Shown piece by piece: positions 11,294-22,128 of a stretch of 64,000 bases of DNA. The stretch is taken from positions 1 through 64,000 of the forward strand of contig NADL03000704.1 in the NCBI GenBank assembly GCA_002205965.3, read 5' to 3'. The position numbers and the translations under genes were made by a program. Source of the DNA: Kappaphycus alvarezii (Eukaryota; Rhodophyta; Florideophyceae; Gigartinales; Solieriaceae). Position 1 is the stretch's first letter; every line of letters starts with the position of its first letter. The notes under the pieces are model-generated. The model saw only the letters and a list, made by a program, of their open reading frames with translations, was not told the origin of the DNA and did not search any database.

Positions 11294-11455
11294 GGGAAAA
11301 GGGGAAAGGTTTGAGTGTTTTACTCTTGGAAGATATATTCGATCCATCCCATGATTTTCCAGACAACCACAATCGACTGAAAAGGTATGCCGACACAGTA
11401 ATGGGAAAGGAACTACGCTTCCTAAAAGACTATCTTCAGGCTAGCCAAGGGAAAA
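11294..11455 (-). mobile_element. LINE A 3' fragment (148 bp) with probable 7-bp target duplication
   Basis: On the minus strand this is the terminal part of LINE A, from just inside the ORF end through the UTR blocks (TCGATTGTGGTTGTCTGG, CTTCCAAGAG) to CCCC. GGGAAAA flanks it at 11294-11300 and 11449-11455. The low complexity of the flank makes the duplication less certain than others. Confidence 0.7.
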
Positions 11456-11654
11456 TGAAGGGCGTGCTGCTAAAACAAGCCCATTGTCAACGGCTGCAGT
11501 AGCTTAGCACCGCGGTCGAAGATAAGGAAGCCACTACATGAGATGGTGCTTCAAATCTAGAAATTTAGCCCACATTGCCAGGAATTGCTGATCCCGGAAG
11601 GGCCCTACGGAGTTTCACAGTAGAAGAAGCCCAGAGGGATTACTATTTATATCG

Positions 11655-12445
11655 GTATAATGAAGTCTACACAGCGGAGAACAGCTGTTGAAGTACGGAT
11701 TATTGATTCCGGCGCCTCCGACCTTAGTGTCTGTAGTAAACAGTTTTTCTTCGATTCCGTGGCCGTAATACTCCTAAAATTGATTTTAATTGGGTACGGA
11801 TCAATTATTGAGACAATTCAGATTGGCATATTTACGATCGATATCAAAATTGGGAATAGGATCCAAAGAGAAATTCCTTGATAGTGTGTTATCTGTCTGA
11901 AAAACTACTTGGTTTTTTACTTCCTTGCTAATACTGCAGAATCGGCACAAGATGACATTACCGGACAATCACTTCATCATCATGGAAGGTTTGATTATGC
12001 CGCTATAGATCCTTTTGAGGCAAGGTATGTACGGTATCAATTGTAAATAGAGGAGGGCAAATGAACCGGCTTGTATTCACGCTTTGAATAGGACTGTGTA
12101 TTTTTCTGCTTTGGAAGAGGAAACGGTAAGGTACGACCGACTTGAGCATGACCAGGCATGAGGAATCGAGAATCTCGGGCCGCAAATGCTGTCACTGGAC
12201 CATACCCGAAGATTTCTTGAGACAAATGTAATCCGCGCGAAGCTTTACCGATGAGAAAAGAAAACAGACCATCATTCAGGACGAGAATGGGAAAAGTTTC
12301 GGGTGTTTTCCCCTTGGAAGATGTATCCGATCTGCACGAGAAGTGTCCGCTCCGCAGTGGTGGGGGAATTAATTAATATTGACTTATCTGAAGAGATTCC
12401 AACTACGTCACTGGGAGGATCAGCCTATAAAACAAATGAAAATGG
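11655..12445 (+). mobile_element. Copia-type LTR-element fossil: protease and integrase remnants
   Basis: Around 11690-11870 the sequence reads as a copia aspartic protease (IIDSGASDLSVC, then an IGYGSIIETIQIGIF block). A GAG-pre-integrase-like stretch follows (about 12020-12240). About 12350-12430 reads as the start of a copia integrase (GELINIDLSEEIPTTSLGG). The element is old and has many breaks; no LTR is seen at either end. A 48-bp LINE tail is inserted within it at 12288-12335. It is related to the copia fossil at 40033 only at family level. Confidence 0.65.
12281..12342 (-). mobile_element. LINE A micro-insertion (48 bp) with 7-bp target duplication
   Basis: The 48-bp body (12288-12335) is a minus-strand copy of the LINE A end, diverged but with the CTTGGAAGAT and GGGTGTTTT blocks. 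ACGAGAA flanks it (12281-12287, 12336-12342). It lies inside the copia remnant. Confidence 0.75.
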
Positions 12446-12552
12446 GGGGTTAATTTACTGTGGTAGATATGTGGGTTGGTACCCAGTAAATTTGTACCGG
12501 AGCGTAGATACCGTATATTGGCCAAGCCATTTGCGAAACCGTACAATGCATC
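12446..12552 (-). mobile_element. LINE B 3' tail fragment
   Basis: On the minus strand this matches the 3' UTR of the family B copy ending near 33840: the ATTGGCTTGGCC-like block, TCCGGTACAAATTTAC, ACCCACATATCTACCACAG and TAAATTAACCCCCC. It is truncated at its 5' end near 12552. No clear target duplication was found. Confidence 0.7.
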
Positions 12553-13220
12553 GAAAAACATGGCTGGCGTATGCGTAGTGGGTTACCAGGCGCGGCGCTT
12601 GGCGGTTGAGTGGCGAGGGCTGATGGTGGGGTGCAGCCGGCGCGCTGCACGAGTATTGGACTTGACGGCTAGTTTTCAGACGACAGGCCAAGCTGTGGTG
12701 TCTGTTGCGCTGGCTGTGTTGAGCGAGCAGCACTTCTATGGTGTTGCTGGGGCTTGTCGGCCATTTTAGTGGATGATGCTCTTTCTTCACGACTCGTGTG
12801 TTTTCACTCCCATATATTCTCAAATGGCCTGCCCGACTGCCCTCTTCTTAACAGTCTCGCCGTCGGCGGCACCTGGCTGACACTGTCCGCCCTGGTAAAC
12901 TGAGCGAACAGGCCTACCAATGACAATGGGCCACTGGTGCTGGGCGTCACTTTAATACAGACTACTATGTCACTTTCATTTATTAGAATTCCAGCTGCGT
13001 ATTTTTGGTGCAGGGTGCAAGAAGAGTTTTTTTCAGTTTCGTTACGAGAATTTCAACTACGGGGTTTGCTTAAGCTTGAATGCTCAAGCAGAAAGATACA
13101 CTGCGGATGGGAGGGTCAGTACAGGCGCTGTAAGTTTATTTAGAAGAACATGGCATCGAGATGCAAAAACATCTCCCATATGCGCCAAACTTGACTCAGA
13201 TGGCTGCACGAACCAACTGA
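12553..13220. other. No gene recognised
   Basis: The stretch contains only short unsupported ORFs. It has a GC-rich part (12570-12760) and no clear similarity to the LINE families in the window. Confidence 0.4.
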
Positions 13221-13322
13221 ATGCAAAGGGGGAATGGTATGGGTATTTTAATCTAGGAAGGTATATCCGAACTATCGCATAGTTTTCCAGACAACCACAA
13301 TCGACTCAAAAACTGATGCAAA
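13221..13322 (-). mobile_element. LINE A micro-insertion (88 bp) with 7-bp target duplication
   Basis: The body (13228-13315) is a minus-strand LINE A tail from GGGGG through GGGTATTTTAATC and AGTTTTCCAGACAACC to the AATCGACTC block. ATGCAAA flanks it at 13221-13227 and 13316-13322. Confidence 0.8.
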
Positions 13323-13502
13323 TGAAGAGCACTAGAGCAATGATCTAGTGTGCGGCCATGCCCATGGAGTTCTTGGCGGAGGGAAGCACAGCAGACATCC
13401 GCAACGCTTTTTTGTCCTTCCACATATTTGAAATCATATTTTGATGCTTTTTGGGGAGGAAGGGAAAAATGATCATCTTAGAGTGTTAAGTACTACAAAA
13501 AG

Positions 13503-13544
13503 ACATCCTTGGGGGGAAGTATGGGTTATTTAATTTTTGAAAGA
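13503..13544 (-). mobile_element. LINE A-like tail, about 42 bp
   Basis: The minus-strand tail (GGGGGGAAGTATGGGTTATT, then TTGAAAGATAC) abuts the start of a family C piece. A similar variant without the G run occurs near 19340. No target duplication was identified, probably because the insertion coincides with the C truncation point. Confidence 0.5.
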
Positions 13545-14290
13545 TACGATTCGCTGTGTCGCACTATTCCCTGGATCTACTCGCTGCGCGGTCTACTCCG
13601 GGCGCTCGGCCGACGTCGCACCCGTCTTAGATCCAAGCCGCCAACACGCGTTGACCTGCAAATACGAAGACGGAATGACTCGTGGACATCACGTCCTCAG
13701 CAACGTTCTTGCCCGCTTCTGTAAGGAAGTTGGGATAGTTGCCCACGTCGGGCATTCGCCCCTCTACAAGGTTCCCAATTCGTCTGTGCATTCGGAGTTC
13801 CCCTCGTTACGAATGGACATTTACGTTGCCGCTGCCTACGGGCTGCACAGTACCGATATCGCCGTCGACGTTAATGTTGCCCACCCCTTCGCTCGCCGCC
13901 ACATCTCGCCAAGTACGGTTACCGCAGGCGCTGCGGCGATACTCGCAGAGCGCGAGAAACTCCGTCATTACGGCACTTACTGCGACCAAAACGATATCTT
14001 CCTCTACCCTGTCGGGATTGATATCTATGGTGCCTTGGGCGAAGACGGCAAGGGTTTTTTCTGCCTCCTTGCTTCCTTCGCTGCTTCCCGTCGCGGTTCC
14101 TCCCCTCAACAGCATCTCCGCGACTTCGTTACCCGTTTTGCGTTTAGTCTCCGAGTGATCCAGGTGTGACAGGTTTCCAACCGCCGCCCGCATTCGTGGT
14201 TAAGTTCTGGATACCCTCCGCACGCTTCTGTGCCACACTGTACAACTCGTAAAGATTTACGGCCGTGTCCCAAAAAATTCCGTCAGGTAA
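13545..14290 (+). pseudogene. LINE family C, zinc knuckle, RLE domain and 3' UTR (C5)
   Basis: The open frame to 14169 encodes a knuckle-like segment (DPSRQHALTCKYEDG) and an RLE core (LRMDIYVAAAYGLH, IAVDVNVAHP, then K..HY). The family-typical end includes FFCLLASFAASRRGS. The stop is followed by about 120 bp of 3' UTR that contains the hairpin-forming CGTAAAGATTTACGG near 14250. The copy is truncated at its 5' end but the remaining domain is nearly open. Comparison with 25534-26100 and 57660-57900 supports the family. Confidence 0.8.
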
Positions 14291-14296
14291 GACACT

Positions 14297-14637
14297 ATGA
14301 GGCTCGTGCCTGTGGCAATCTCTACTTTTGGAGGGTGGCACCCGGATGCATGTGCAGTGCTAAATGAAATGGCAAGGAACGTGGCCGTGAGGGCATCGGA
14401 GACGTACGGAAAGGTTCGGGGGGTTTTGATGCAAAGGAACGCTGCAGCAGCCGTCATGTGAAATGTGGCCTGCTTGATGGCTGGCCTGAAGGTAGATTTT
14501 TAGGGAGCGTAGCTTCTTCCTCAATACTGTGTCGGTATACCCTTTTTGAATCGATAATGGTTGCCTGGAAAACCACTGGATAGATCTGATATATCTTCCA
14601 AGAGTAAAACACCCAAACCTTTCCCCGTTTCCTCGAG
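14297..14637 (+). mobile_element. LINE A 3' fragment, about 340 bp
   Basis: It begins inside the RLE region (GGWHPDACAVLN-like), passes the ORF end near 14502 and ends with the full 3' UTR and CCTTTCCCC. It adjoins minus-strand LINE A sequence at 14640, so it lies inside or beside another copy of its own family. Confidence 0.75.
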
Positions 14638-14639
14638 GA

Positions 14640-15230
14640 ACGCAGAGTGACTGCATACGCTGAAAGCGTTCTTCAAGCTGACGGATAGGAAGTCGAGCTC
14701 CGGGCTTGTCCCCACTTCCGTCACCATTCGCCGGATGCCGTGAGCTGCCGCTTGATCCCCGGCGCTCGTCCCGATTCCTACTTGGAGTGGCTGGAAATGC
14801 TCTGCCGCCTTTCTCTTTGATTTTCACATTAGGCAGCTGCTGACAAATCTTCGAAGGGGGAAGTTTGGGTATTTTACTTCTTGGAAGATATATCCAATCT
14901 TCGCAGTGTCTCGCCAACAGCGACGTGCGCGGTGTCCTGTCCCTCTCGGCGAGCGGTGTTAGCGTGGCGCCGCCATTCCATGGGCGAGAGCTGTCGGGCT
15001 TTTCCTGCGGCGAAGACGTTGACAAATTCGGTGAGGGGTCGAGAATTCCACCACGGGAGAAGGATTTCGGGTTGCGGAGGAACTTGTTGAGGTAAAAAGG
15101 GCGTAGGCCTGAGCCGCCGAGGGCGGAGCCGGTTTTGAACGAGCGAACCGCACGGATGACCTCCTTTCTTGACATTTTTGTGAACGGAAGGAGGATATCG
15201 GCTGGGACGAGTTTGCCGCAATGGGAATTT
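14640..15230 (-). pseudogene. LINE family A, N-terminal half of RT, minus strand
   Basis: Reading right to left: EVIRAVRSFKTGSALGGSGL, TLTPLAERD, VAVGETLRR, LPNVKIKEK, and RT motif A (SVSLKNAFSVCSHSAF). The frame is shifted in places. A 42-bp LINE tail (14854-14895) splits GETLRR from the next residues; its removal restores the site. The 3' part after motif A is missing, replaced by the plus-strand LINE A fragment at 14297. Confidence 0.75.
14846..14903 (-). mobile_element. LINE A micro-insertion (42 bp) with 8-bp target duplication
   Basis: One of the smallest insertions: 14854-14895, minus strand, ending CCCCCTT. AATCTTCG flanks it (14846-14853 and 14896-14903). The TT after the C run cannot come from the target here, since the left flank lacks it, so the element end is CCCCCTT. 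Confidence 0.85.
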
Positions 15231-16262
15231 AGTGTTCCCTGTGGTTGCTCAGCGCAAAGTGCATCGGAAACTTCTCATGTTGCCGAAAGTACACCAATTG
15301 AGCTCTTAAGGCCTTATAGGTTCTTAAACAGGCACCTGAAGTTTTCCATAATAAGCGCTTTAGATTTTAACAAATATATATCCGAGCCAGTGAATTGAAT
15401 TCCTCTATTTGTTGAGGGCATAACCATGAAGGCTTACTCAGTAGCTATGGCTGATGATATGAAGAGACTTTTTAATGGAGAATGGGATATGAAAGATATA
15501 TTCGAGAGCAATGAATTTCTTGGAGCTCAATTTATTCTGATTTTGGAGTAGTTTTAACTTAACACGATGTATAGAGCAAGTCGTCCGTCGCACTTATATT
15601 AAATGGTGTAAGAAACTGAATACCCCTGAACTCAGTGCGAGTCCGTTTCAACTATTCGTGGGTCAGATCCAGTGGACCGCAAGCACTATCAGTAGCTTGC
15701 TGGGGCATGTTTGTATATATACAAGAGCAATAGTCTTGATACCTCAAGTATAGTCAGTTATACAAGCAGCAACTCACGATGCCCACCAAGGTGTCATCTA
15801 GCTTCTGCTTTAGAGATGCTACGGTATTTTGAAGACTACTTGGTATGTACAAAGAGTTGTTAAGGATAGCAAGCTCCTTGAAAGCTATCGTCAGAGCGAC
15901 TTGGCAGGTGCTTTGAAGGGAATACACTAGAACTAGGTATTTTCATACGGTGGGATGAAAAAGGTCGATCCTTGGACATGGATTGCCCAGTTCATTCAAT
16001 AGGGCCTTTCGACAGTATTTGAACCAAACCAGGCAGAGTAGGGTGTTAATGAAAGTCTTCACACCTGTCTTTGAATGGCAGCGGGTTGGTTCTCAGACTC
16101 ATGGAAGTTCCACTTAGGCCCGGAAGATTAGGGTATAGCGACTGCCCAAGAGAAGGTTATCGTATCTGAAGCACGAGCTGCGTTTATCAGTATCCTTTAT
16201 AATGTATAATTAAAGCAAAAAGCAGTTAAGAGGCCTGTGGAAAGGGTTATAGGATGGAATTT
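15231..16262. other. Unassigned non-coding DNA
   Basis: I see no LINE, LTR or TIR homology and no ORF of interest in this stretch. Base composition is mixed and it lacks long simple repeats. Confidence 0.4.
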
Positions 16263-16460
16263 ACAGGTCTAACTCCATTTTAGCCTCTGCATAAATTTCC
16301 ATGTCCGTCACTGCATGCGTTTTCCTGCTCGGGCGTAAGAAGCTGATATTCTCGACGAAGATCAATACCACATTTTGGTTTACCTCGTACTCTCTTAAGG
16401 TCTCTTTTCCTTCTCTTTTTCCGTGCTTTTCCCTAATCGTCATCTGTCCACTGGATACCA
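16263..16460 (-). pseudogene. Possible last exon of a host gene remnant
   Basis: On the minus strand, a pyrimidine-rich tract ending in CAG (about 16461-16480) precedes an open segment of about 65 codons ending in TAA near 16264 (starts LVSSGQMTIREKHGKREG, ends EAKMELDL). No family is recognised. Splicing to the segments at 17260-18640 is a guess based on strand and proximity. A chance ORF is possible. Confidence 0.25.
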
Positions 16461-16792
16461 GCTGAGGGTAAGTGCAACAGCACAGGAACATCTCAAAAAT
16501 AGCTTTTATATTTAATGTTTGCAGATATGTCACGTATACTGCTCCTACCGTGTGTAGTAATGTGTAAAGGCATGATTACAGAATGCTGTACATTGCATTG
16601 CCAACATTCTACGTTAATATCAAAATCCAGGCGTGCTAAGCACATTAATTACAACAGTGTTTTTTACGAGCAGAAATTTGTTGACGCATCGGCCGTATGT
16701 CTCCGTGGATATGTTCTATCAGATTCAATGTATATTTTGAAGTTAAGAGCACTTTCTGGCGGATGCGGACATTCAACTAACGGTTGCGTCCA

Positions 16793-17259
16793 CTAGTGTC
16801 TATCCGACCACGCACTGTCCTCATATGATGCACAGTTTGTCCTCATGTGAGGACAATTTCCGTTACATTTTGGAAAGGAAAATGTTTTGGAAGCCCGAAC
16901 TTTTTACTGGAAAAAAGGTTTTTTATGTTTAGTTAAAGTACAGTAATTTTTACTGTACATGCGCCCTCGTTTCTGAACCCCCCCACGATAATACGAACTA
17001 TTTTACCTTCCAAAATGAAGTCGTTTTCACAACTTCTTGCAAAGAGCGGAAGCTGGTGAGGGAAAACTGGTCTAGCCTTCACCGAGGTCAAAAATCTTGA
17101 AAAGTTTGTTTTGATCGGCCATCTACACTCATGAACTAATGCGAAGGACAAGAAATGCGCTGAGGTAAAAACATTTTGTATTGAAAAAGAAGTGCTAAAA
17201 GTAGTTCTCACATGAGGACAAATGTCCTCATGTGAGGACAACGGTCCAATAGACACTAG
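16793..17259. mobile_element. Non-autonomous TIR element (MITE-like), about 459 bp
   Basis: The two ends are inverted copies over about 60 bp, starting TGTCTATC at the left and ending in the inverse at the right. Both are flanked by CTAG (16793-16796, 17256-17259), which may be a 4-bp duplication or hide a TA duplication with TIR GTGTCTAT. Inside each TIR sits the palindrome GTCCTCATGTGAGGAC. A third palindrome (TACAGTAATTTTTACTGTA) lies at about 16938-16956, in the left half between the TIRs. No transposase ORF is present, so it would depend on a partner element. Confidence 0.7.
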
Positions 17260-18640
17260 CTTCATCAATCGCTTTACGAGTATGCAGTACTCTGTCAAAA
17301 AGATGTGCGGTATAATGGCCTCTATGTTGAGTAGTTTCTCCAGCTATCCTTAAGATGTGTTCCGTGAATGTCAAACAAAGCGCCTCTGTGGAGGTTTTCT
17401 GCTGCAGATACATAATCGGAAAGTGCTTTGACAACGCTGCGAAGACCTTTGTAACTCAGCGACACCTTTTCATTTTCGTGTAAATTTCCGCGTGCCACGA
17501 GGACGAAAAAAATATCTTCAAATAAGGCCAGTATGCCACAACACGATGACTGAAGGGACAGTTCCCGCATTTCCTTCAGCGTGGTAGATGACAAAGTGTG
17601 CAGGTCATCGCCTTTTTTAGCCGACCTTGATGTTAAAACTCTCTTCCCTCTGGGCGTCAGAAGCGTTCATAGAGCAAATTTCTGCCTTCGAATAAATAAT
17701 GAGATAGGCGATGAAGGATGTACCCTGGTTATTGATTTAAATTGGTTGATATTAACGTGGTGTGGGGAAGCCTTTTGATTCAGAGCGTTTTGAGGTATGG
17801 TAGCGAGAACTGCCTATTCGTCCAGATTCAATCTCAACTTGGATGTAACAGACATTACCACACGTTGAGCCTCTTTCCTAGAACCGATAACCATGCAAAT
17901 ATTTAGTGGAGAGTTTAGAAGCGTGGGCTGGTGTGGTAATTTCAATCGAATTGAGAGCTAGAGAATAGTCTCTTTGCGGAAGTGCGCTGAGTCCGCGTGC
18001 ACTAATGCTTTCGAAGCTGTAATTACTGCCCCGAAACATATAGAGCAAGGCCAGCTTTCCCATCTAATGTTTTCGAAAATTAAAATAACCAACGTGAACT
18101 CAAGTGATCGCCCATTCATTGACATGCTTATTCCGCTGTGAGGCTTTGCCCGATTTCCGTGTTGTCTAATTTCAACAGATCATTTGGAGAATAGCAGTGT
18201 AAGGCAGATCAAAAATGTCCAAGAATTTGCCTTCTTCTACAGCCATTAGACTGTGGATAAAGGGACGCACAAATGTCATAATGCCTGCAGTGAGAGAAAC
18301 CAAGAAAAAGTGGTCAAGGATTACCTGCTCTGTGACTTCACGGCTTCAAAGGACGCTGATTCCCATACTTCTATGAAAATGGCAGGTAAACAATTGATAT
18401 GAATAATTGAAATACGTGGGAATCTAAGCAAATCATTATTATTTCTAAAAGACCCGAAAACCTCGACCCACTTCGCGGGGTCTCGCTTTTCTATGCTAGA
18501 GAAACGCTTCAGCGTGGAGTAGATATCAGCGAAGAGTACATTTTTTTCATTTATATTTGTGGGTTTTCTCAATGTCAGGTGGGGCATATGTTTTTTTGGC
18601 CAGCGATATGAGTAAAGAAGCAAACTATCCATCAGCGACC
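17260..18640 (-). pseudogene. Possible host gene remnant with short introns
   Basis: Three minus-strand open segments look coding-like: about 18640-18325 (FADIYSTLKRFSSIEKRDPA), 18063-17878, and 17700-17322 (SYKGLRSVVKALSDYVSA). At 18325/18324 an AG|GTAATC donor is followed 33-74 bases later by AG acceptors after CTCACTGC and TTTATCCAC. That would make a very short intron. The TIR element at 16797-17255 abuts the last segment. I recognise no protein family. Frames are interrupted, so this may be a decayed gene or chance ORFs. Confidence 0.28.
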
Positions 18641-19359
18641 TGTCCCAGCTGTCTAGTCGTTAAAGATTCTCGGAATTCGTATATCCCTACTTCTAGATAT
18701 GAGGCAGACCTTTTTCACCCTTTTCGTTTCACGGCAGATGACTTCGTTGACTGTAGTGGATATGCGAGGTTTGATTCTTAGGTTTATTCTTTTGTCGGCA
18801 CTAAGCGCTATTCCAAGGGGTCAGAGCATAACAGGATGTTATACTCCGCTCGCAACCGGACAGAAAGGTAAATCTAATAGAGAATTTGGCCGTCTGTCGG
18901 ATTAGGAGAACTCGCAGCACGGACGAAATTTTGGCAATATACCAGGCGTGGGGATTGAGGCGCACACCAGGTAATCGCTGGTTGACCTGTTGTTGGTCTC
19001 CCCTGGTAAGCAGACCGGAGGCTCAGACCAGGGTTCATTTAGACCGCTTGAATTATCCAAACCTTACCAAACAATACTGGAATTAAATATTTCCTTTAAA
19101 AAGTTGCCCCTAAAGTACCAAAATAGACAATTGTTCCCGTGCCATCGACAGTACTGTAGCCAAACCGAATTAAGGTGGCCCAAATTTGAGCATACACTAC
19201 TCTGTCATGCTGTACGCAATTTTACCACGCAAAATTCGTCAGGCGGAAATGTTTGGGTGATTTATATTAAATTGAATCAATGTAAACCATGTTTGGGTGG
19301 TTTACAGTAAATGTACATTAAATGTTAACCACCCAATAATTTCAAATTTGAAAGATACG
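18641..19359. other. Unassigned DNA with a 10-bp-stem hairpin
   Basis: No gene is recognised. A perfect inverted repeat, TTGGGTGGTT (19293-19302) and AACCACCCAA (19327-19336), encloses 24 bases and resembles two opposed LINE-tail ends. An AAATTTGAAAGATACG string follows and is shared with 13520-13540. Confidence 0.4.
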
Positions 19360-19635
19360 TTCCGCTAAAGGTCCGGAGTTACCATACTGACCCAGGTCCG
19401 TGGCCAAAAGATTCACTTGCCGGCCGTGACGGACGCTCCTGTGGGGCCGTGCAGGCAGTGGAGGAGGGGTCACCCTGGACGTCCCGCGTGTGAGGGCAAT
19501 TTGCTCTTGGGCATGGTGTGCCAAGAGCAAGCAGCGGGACTTGGCAGTGATATCGGAGCCACTGCGAAATTGTCGGGCCTCGATGTGCGTTTGTAGTCCG
19601 GGGCATGGCGCAAAGTATACTTACTCTTTGGAGCC
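19360..19635 (-). mobile_element. LINE A fragment around the zinc knuckle
   Basis: The minus strand reads LQTHIEARQFR, then a knuckle region and GRQVNLLATDLG, matching the CCHC-to-RLE linker of family A. It is truncated on both sides: APE-LINE sequence adjoins at 19636. Confidence 0.65.
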
Positions 19636-19639
19636 CTCA

Positions 19640-21520
19640 AGCCCTGTACGGAAGCCCTTTAGGGGAGCATGCGTCCGCTGTCGTGTAAGAGCTGTCGACG
19701 TTTGACCATGTCATAGGCCTTGAGCATATCCAGGGCAGCGAGCCAGCGGTCCCCTTGTCTTATGGCTGCTTCCGTGGCTGTGAGGGCGTAGAGGGGGCCT
19801 ATTCTTCTTTGAAGCCAAATTGCATTGGGTGGAGGTCTGTGAGGTCGGCTGGGACACAGACGAGACCGATGGCTTTCCGGCAGTGCGATAAGAGGCAAAG
19901 TGGGCGGTAATTCGCTGGTTGTTGGTCCCCGCATTTGTGGACCGGGATCAGGGTGCCTGTGGGCCAGTTCTGGGGTAGTGGAGTGCTTGGCCTATTGTCG
20001 TCCACCATGTGTACAGCAGAGTGGCGAAGAGAACGGGCTCTGTCTTCATCATCTCAATGTGTATCCCATCATTTCCTACTGCTTTCCCCCGTGGCGCGGT
20101 GCAAATGTAGTTGAGGATATGCTGTTCAAGCGCCGGTGGGGAGTAAAGCTCTGTATTTGTATCGGGGTTGTTCCTGACTATGGGCGGTGCCCATGTAGGT
20201 AGTGAAGTCACGTGGGGAGAGCTGGCGTCCGTCGCGATATTGGTCCGCTTTCCTCCTGGCGGTCTGCCGTCGATCAGTTGCTACTGCCCTTGCAAATTGT
20301 ACGTTTGGGAGGTCTGTGAGGTGGAGCAGGGTTCGCTTGTGAAACATCGTTTCTCTCTTCGGAGTTGTTGTTGGACGACGGCCTGGAGTCTTTTGAACTC
20401 GAGGTAGCCTGCATATATTCCAGTACGTTTTGCTGTCTTATATGCCTTGTTGTGTTTGGTTGCTACCGCATCCAATGAGTGGGTCCAGAACGGTTTGAAT
20501 CATCGTTGTTTGGCTTTGAGGAGGTTTTTCAGTTGATAATGCTACTTTGAATAGATTTTTTAGTCTACATTATTTACTACCTTTTGGGGAATTTTATTTT
20601 CCGTTTATTTTTTCTCGGCGCGGTCGGCGTTTTGCGATCTCTTGCCATGGTTCGGTGATGGCTCGTGTGACACGATCGTACGTGGCAGGGCGGTTATCGC
20701 AGTGCAGTGGAGAGCGCGTCTGTAAGTGGTGGCAGGGAGCGTCTGTAGGTTTCCGCTGCTTCCTGCTGGATCGTCGGGGTGGTGAGCATTGATTTCGTTA
20801 TCCTCCTGGGGGTCGCCTTAGTGTTGGTCAGGAGGGTGCGGGTGGACGTCGCTACCATAGGTTGGTGATGTGAGCAGCTGGTCCAGCCGTCTGTGTGGGT
20901 GGCGCAGTGTAGGTGGGCAAAAGAAACGAGGATATCTGGGTTGCTTGAGCCTATTGCCCCTCGTGAGTGGAATGAGGGTTGGGTAGACGCGAATATTTTG
21001 AATCGTCTGTCCTGGACTGCTCTCCCAAGCGTACGTCCCCTTGGGTTGGCTATTGTGTCCCAAAGGGGAGATCGTGCGTTCAGGTCTCGTGCTAGGATTG
21101 CATGCGGTGGGGAATGGCGGAGGAAGTCGTTGAGTAATGCCCCGAACGATTGTGCTGGGAATTTTGGGCTGACGTAGGCTCCAGAGACATGGGTGGATGG
21201 GTTCAGTTTGAGTGTGAGGATTTGTGGGATTGAATCGGTAGGTGGATGTTAGGTGTTGCAGACATGGTGGGCGATAGCACGGAGCCCAGGCCTTACTGCG
21301 ATTGCAACGCCGCCGCGGAGGGGGTGCGCTTATGGTGGTGCGGCGTGGGGGATCTGTGAGACGGTTGCCTGAGGCCAGACTCGGCACAATAGAGGCGCTG
21401 CGTCGGTACGGGTCTCCGGGACGTTTTGGATATCTGGGTTGGTGGTGGCGAGGAGAGTGTGAATGGATTGTAGGGAGGTTGCAAGGCCACAGGCATTCCA
21501 TTGGGCTACCCTAATTTGTC
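19640..21520 (-). mobile_element. APE-type LINE, ORF2 pseudogene (endonuclease and RT)
   Basis: Reading from 21515 leftwards: an APE endonuclease (VAQWNACGLATSLQSIHTLL, LRGGVAIAVRPGLRAIAH, GAYVSP, ARDLNARSPLWDTIA). A linker follows, then RT with GKAVGNDGIHIEMMK, PANYRPLCLLSH, QFGF and motif A (ALDMLKAYDMV). It ends near 19640 before the catalytic box, so the 3' part is missing. Frameshifts are frequent. This is the only APE LINE seen here; I/Jockey/CR1-like membership is plausible but not resolved. An AT-rich patch at 20531-20640 may be a small insertion. Confidence 0.8.
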
Positions 21521-22128
21521 ATTTCGGGGGCCAACGAGTCCATTGGGGGGGACGCGTCAGGTGGCGCTGTGGCGCTGCATTCAGAAATTAGGTACTGTAG
21601 CCTACTGCACTGAACAGTAAAGTCAAGCATACCTTAGAATCGCGGCCAATAGGCGCAGTGCTATTCCAGCTTGGCACCAGCCCATTGGCCCAAATCGCTA
21701 GTCCTACAGCCAACGACCGTCAAGTATTGGAAGTTGTTTAAGAGACAATCGCTGCACAGTGGAGGATGTGGAGGATAAGAAGATTATGTTGTTGCGTCGT
21801 CTTTAGCTGACTTGTCTTTTTATTTCTTCGCTTAAGCTTCCTCCTCCACCTACACCTCGCCCTCCCTCGTCCGACGTTCGCGCCCGCTCCCGCGGTCCTA
21901 CTGCGGTTGCGCTCTGTCGCGCGTCAACGGTGCTTTCGCCCTCATCTTATCTCTTCTCCTGGTCTTTTTTTCTTTTTTCTTTTTTCTTCTTTGATTCTCC
22001 CGATCTTCACCAGATTCGTTTTTCCACCGCGCTATCTTATTGACTACTTCTTGATTTTAAGTCTATCGTGATCTTTTTATTGGCTATTTCCTTTCCCGTG
22101 ATCTCCCGACCCCACAGTTTCTGCCACC
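21521..22128 (+). other. Spacer and probable 5' leader of LINE C2
   Basis: The left half shows no recognised feature. From about 21830 it is rich in pyrimidines and runs into the ORF1 start at 22129. By position this is the 5' UTR of C2; the true element start was not located. Confidence 0.35.
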
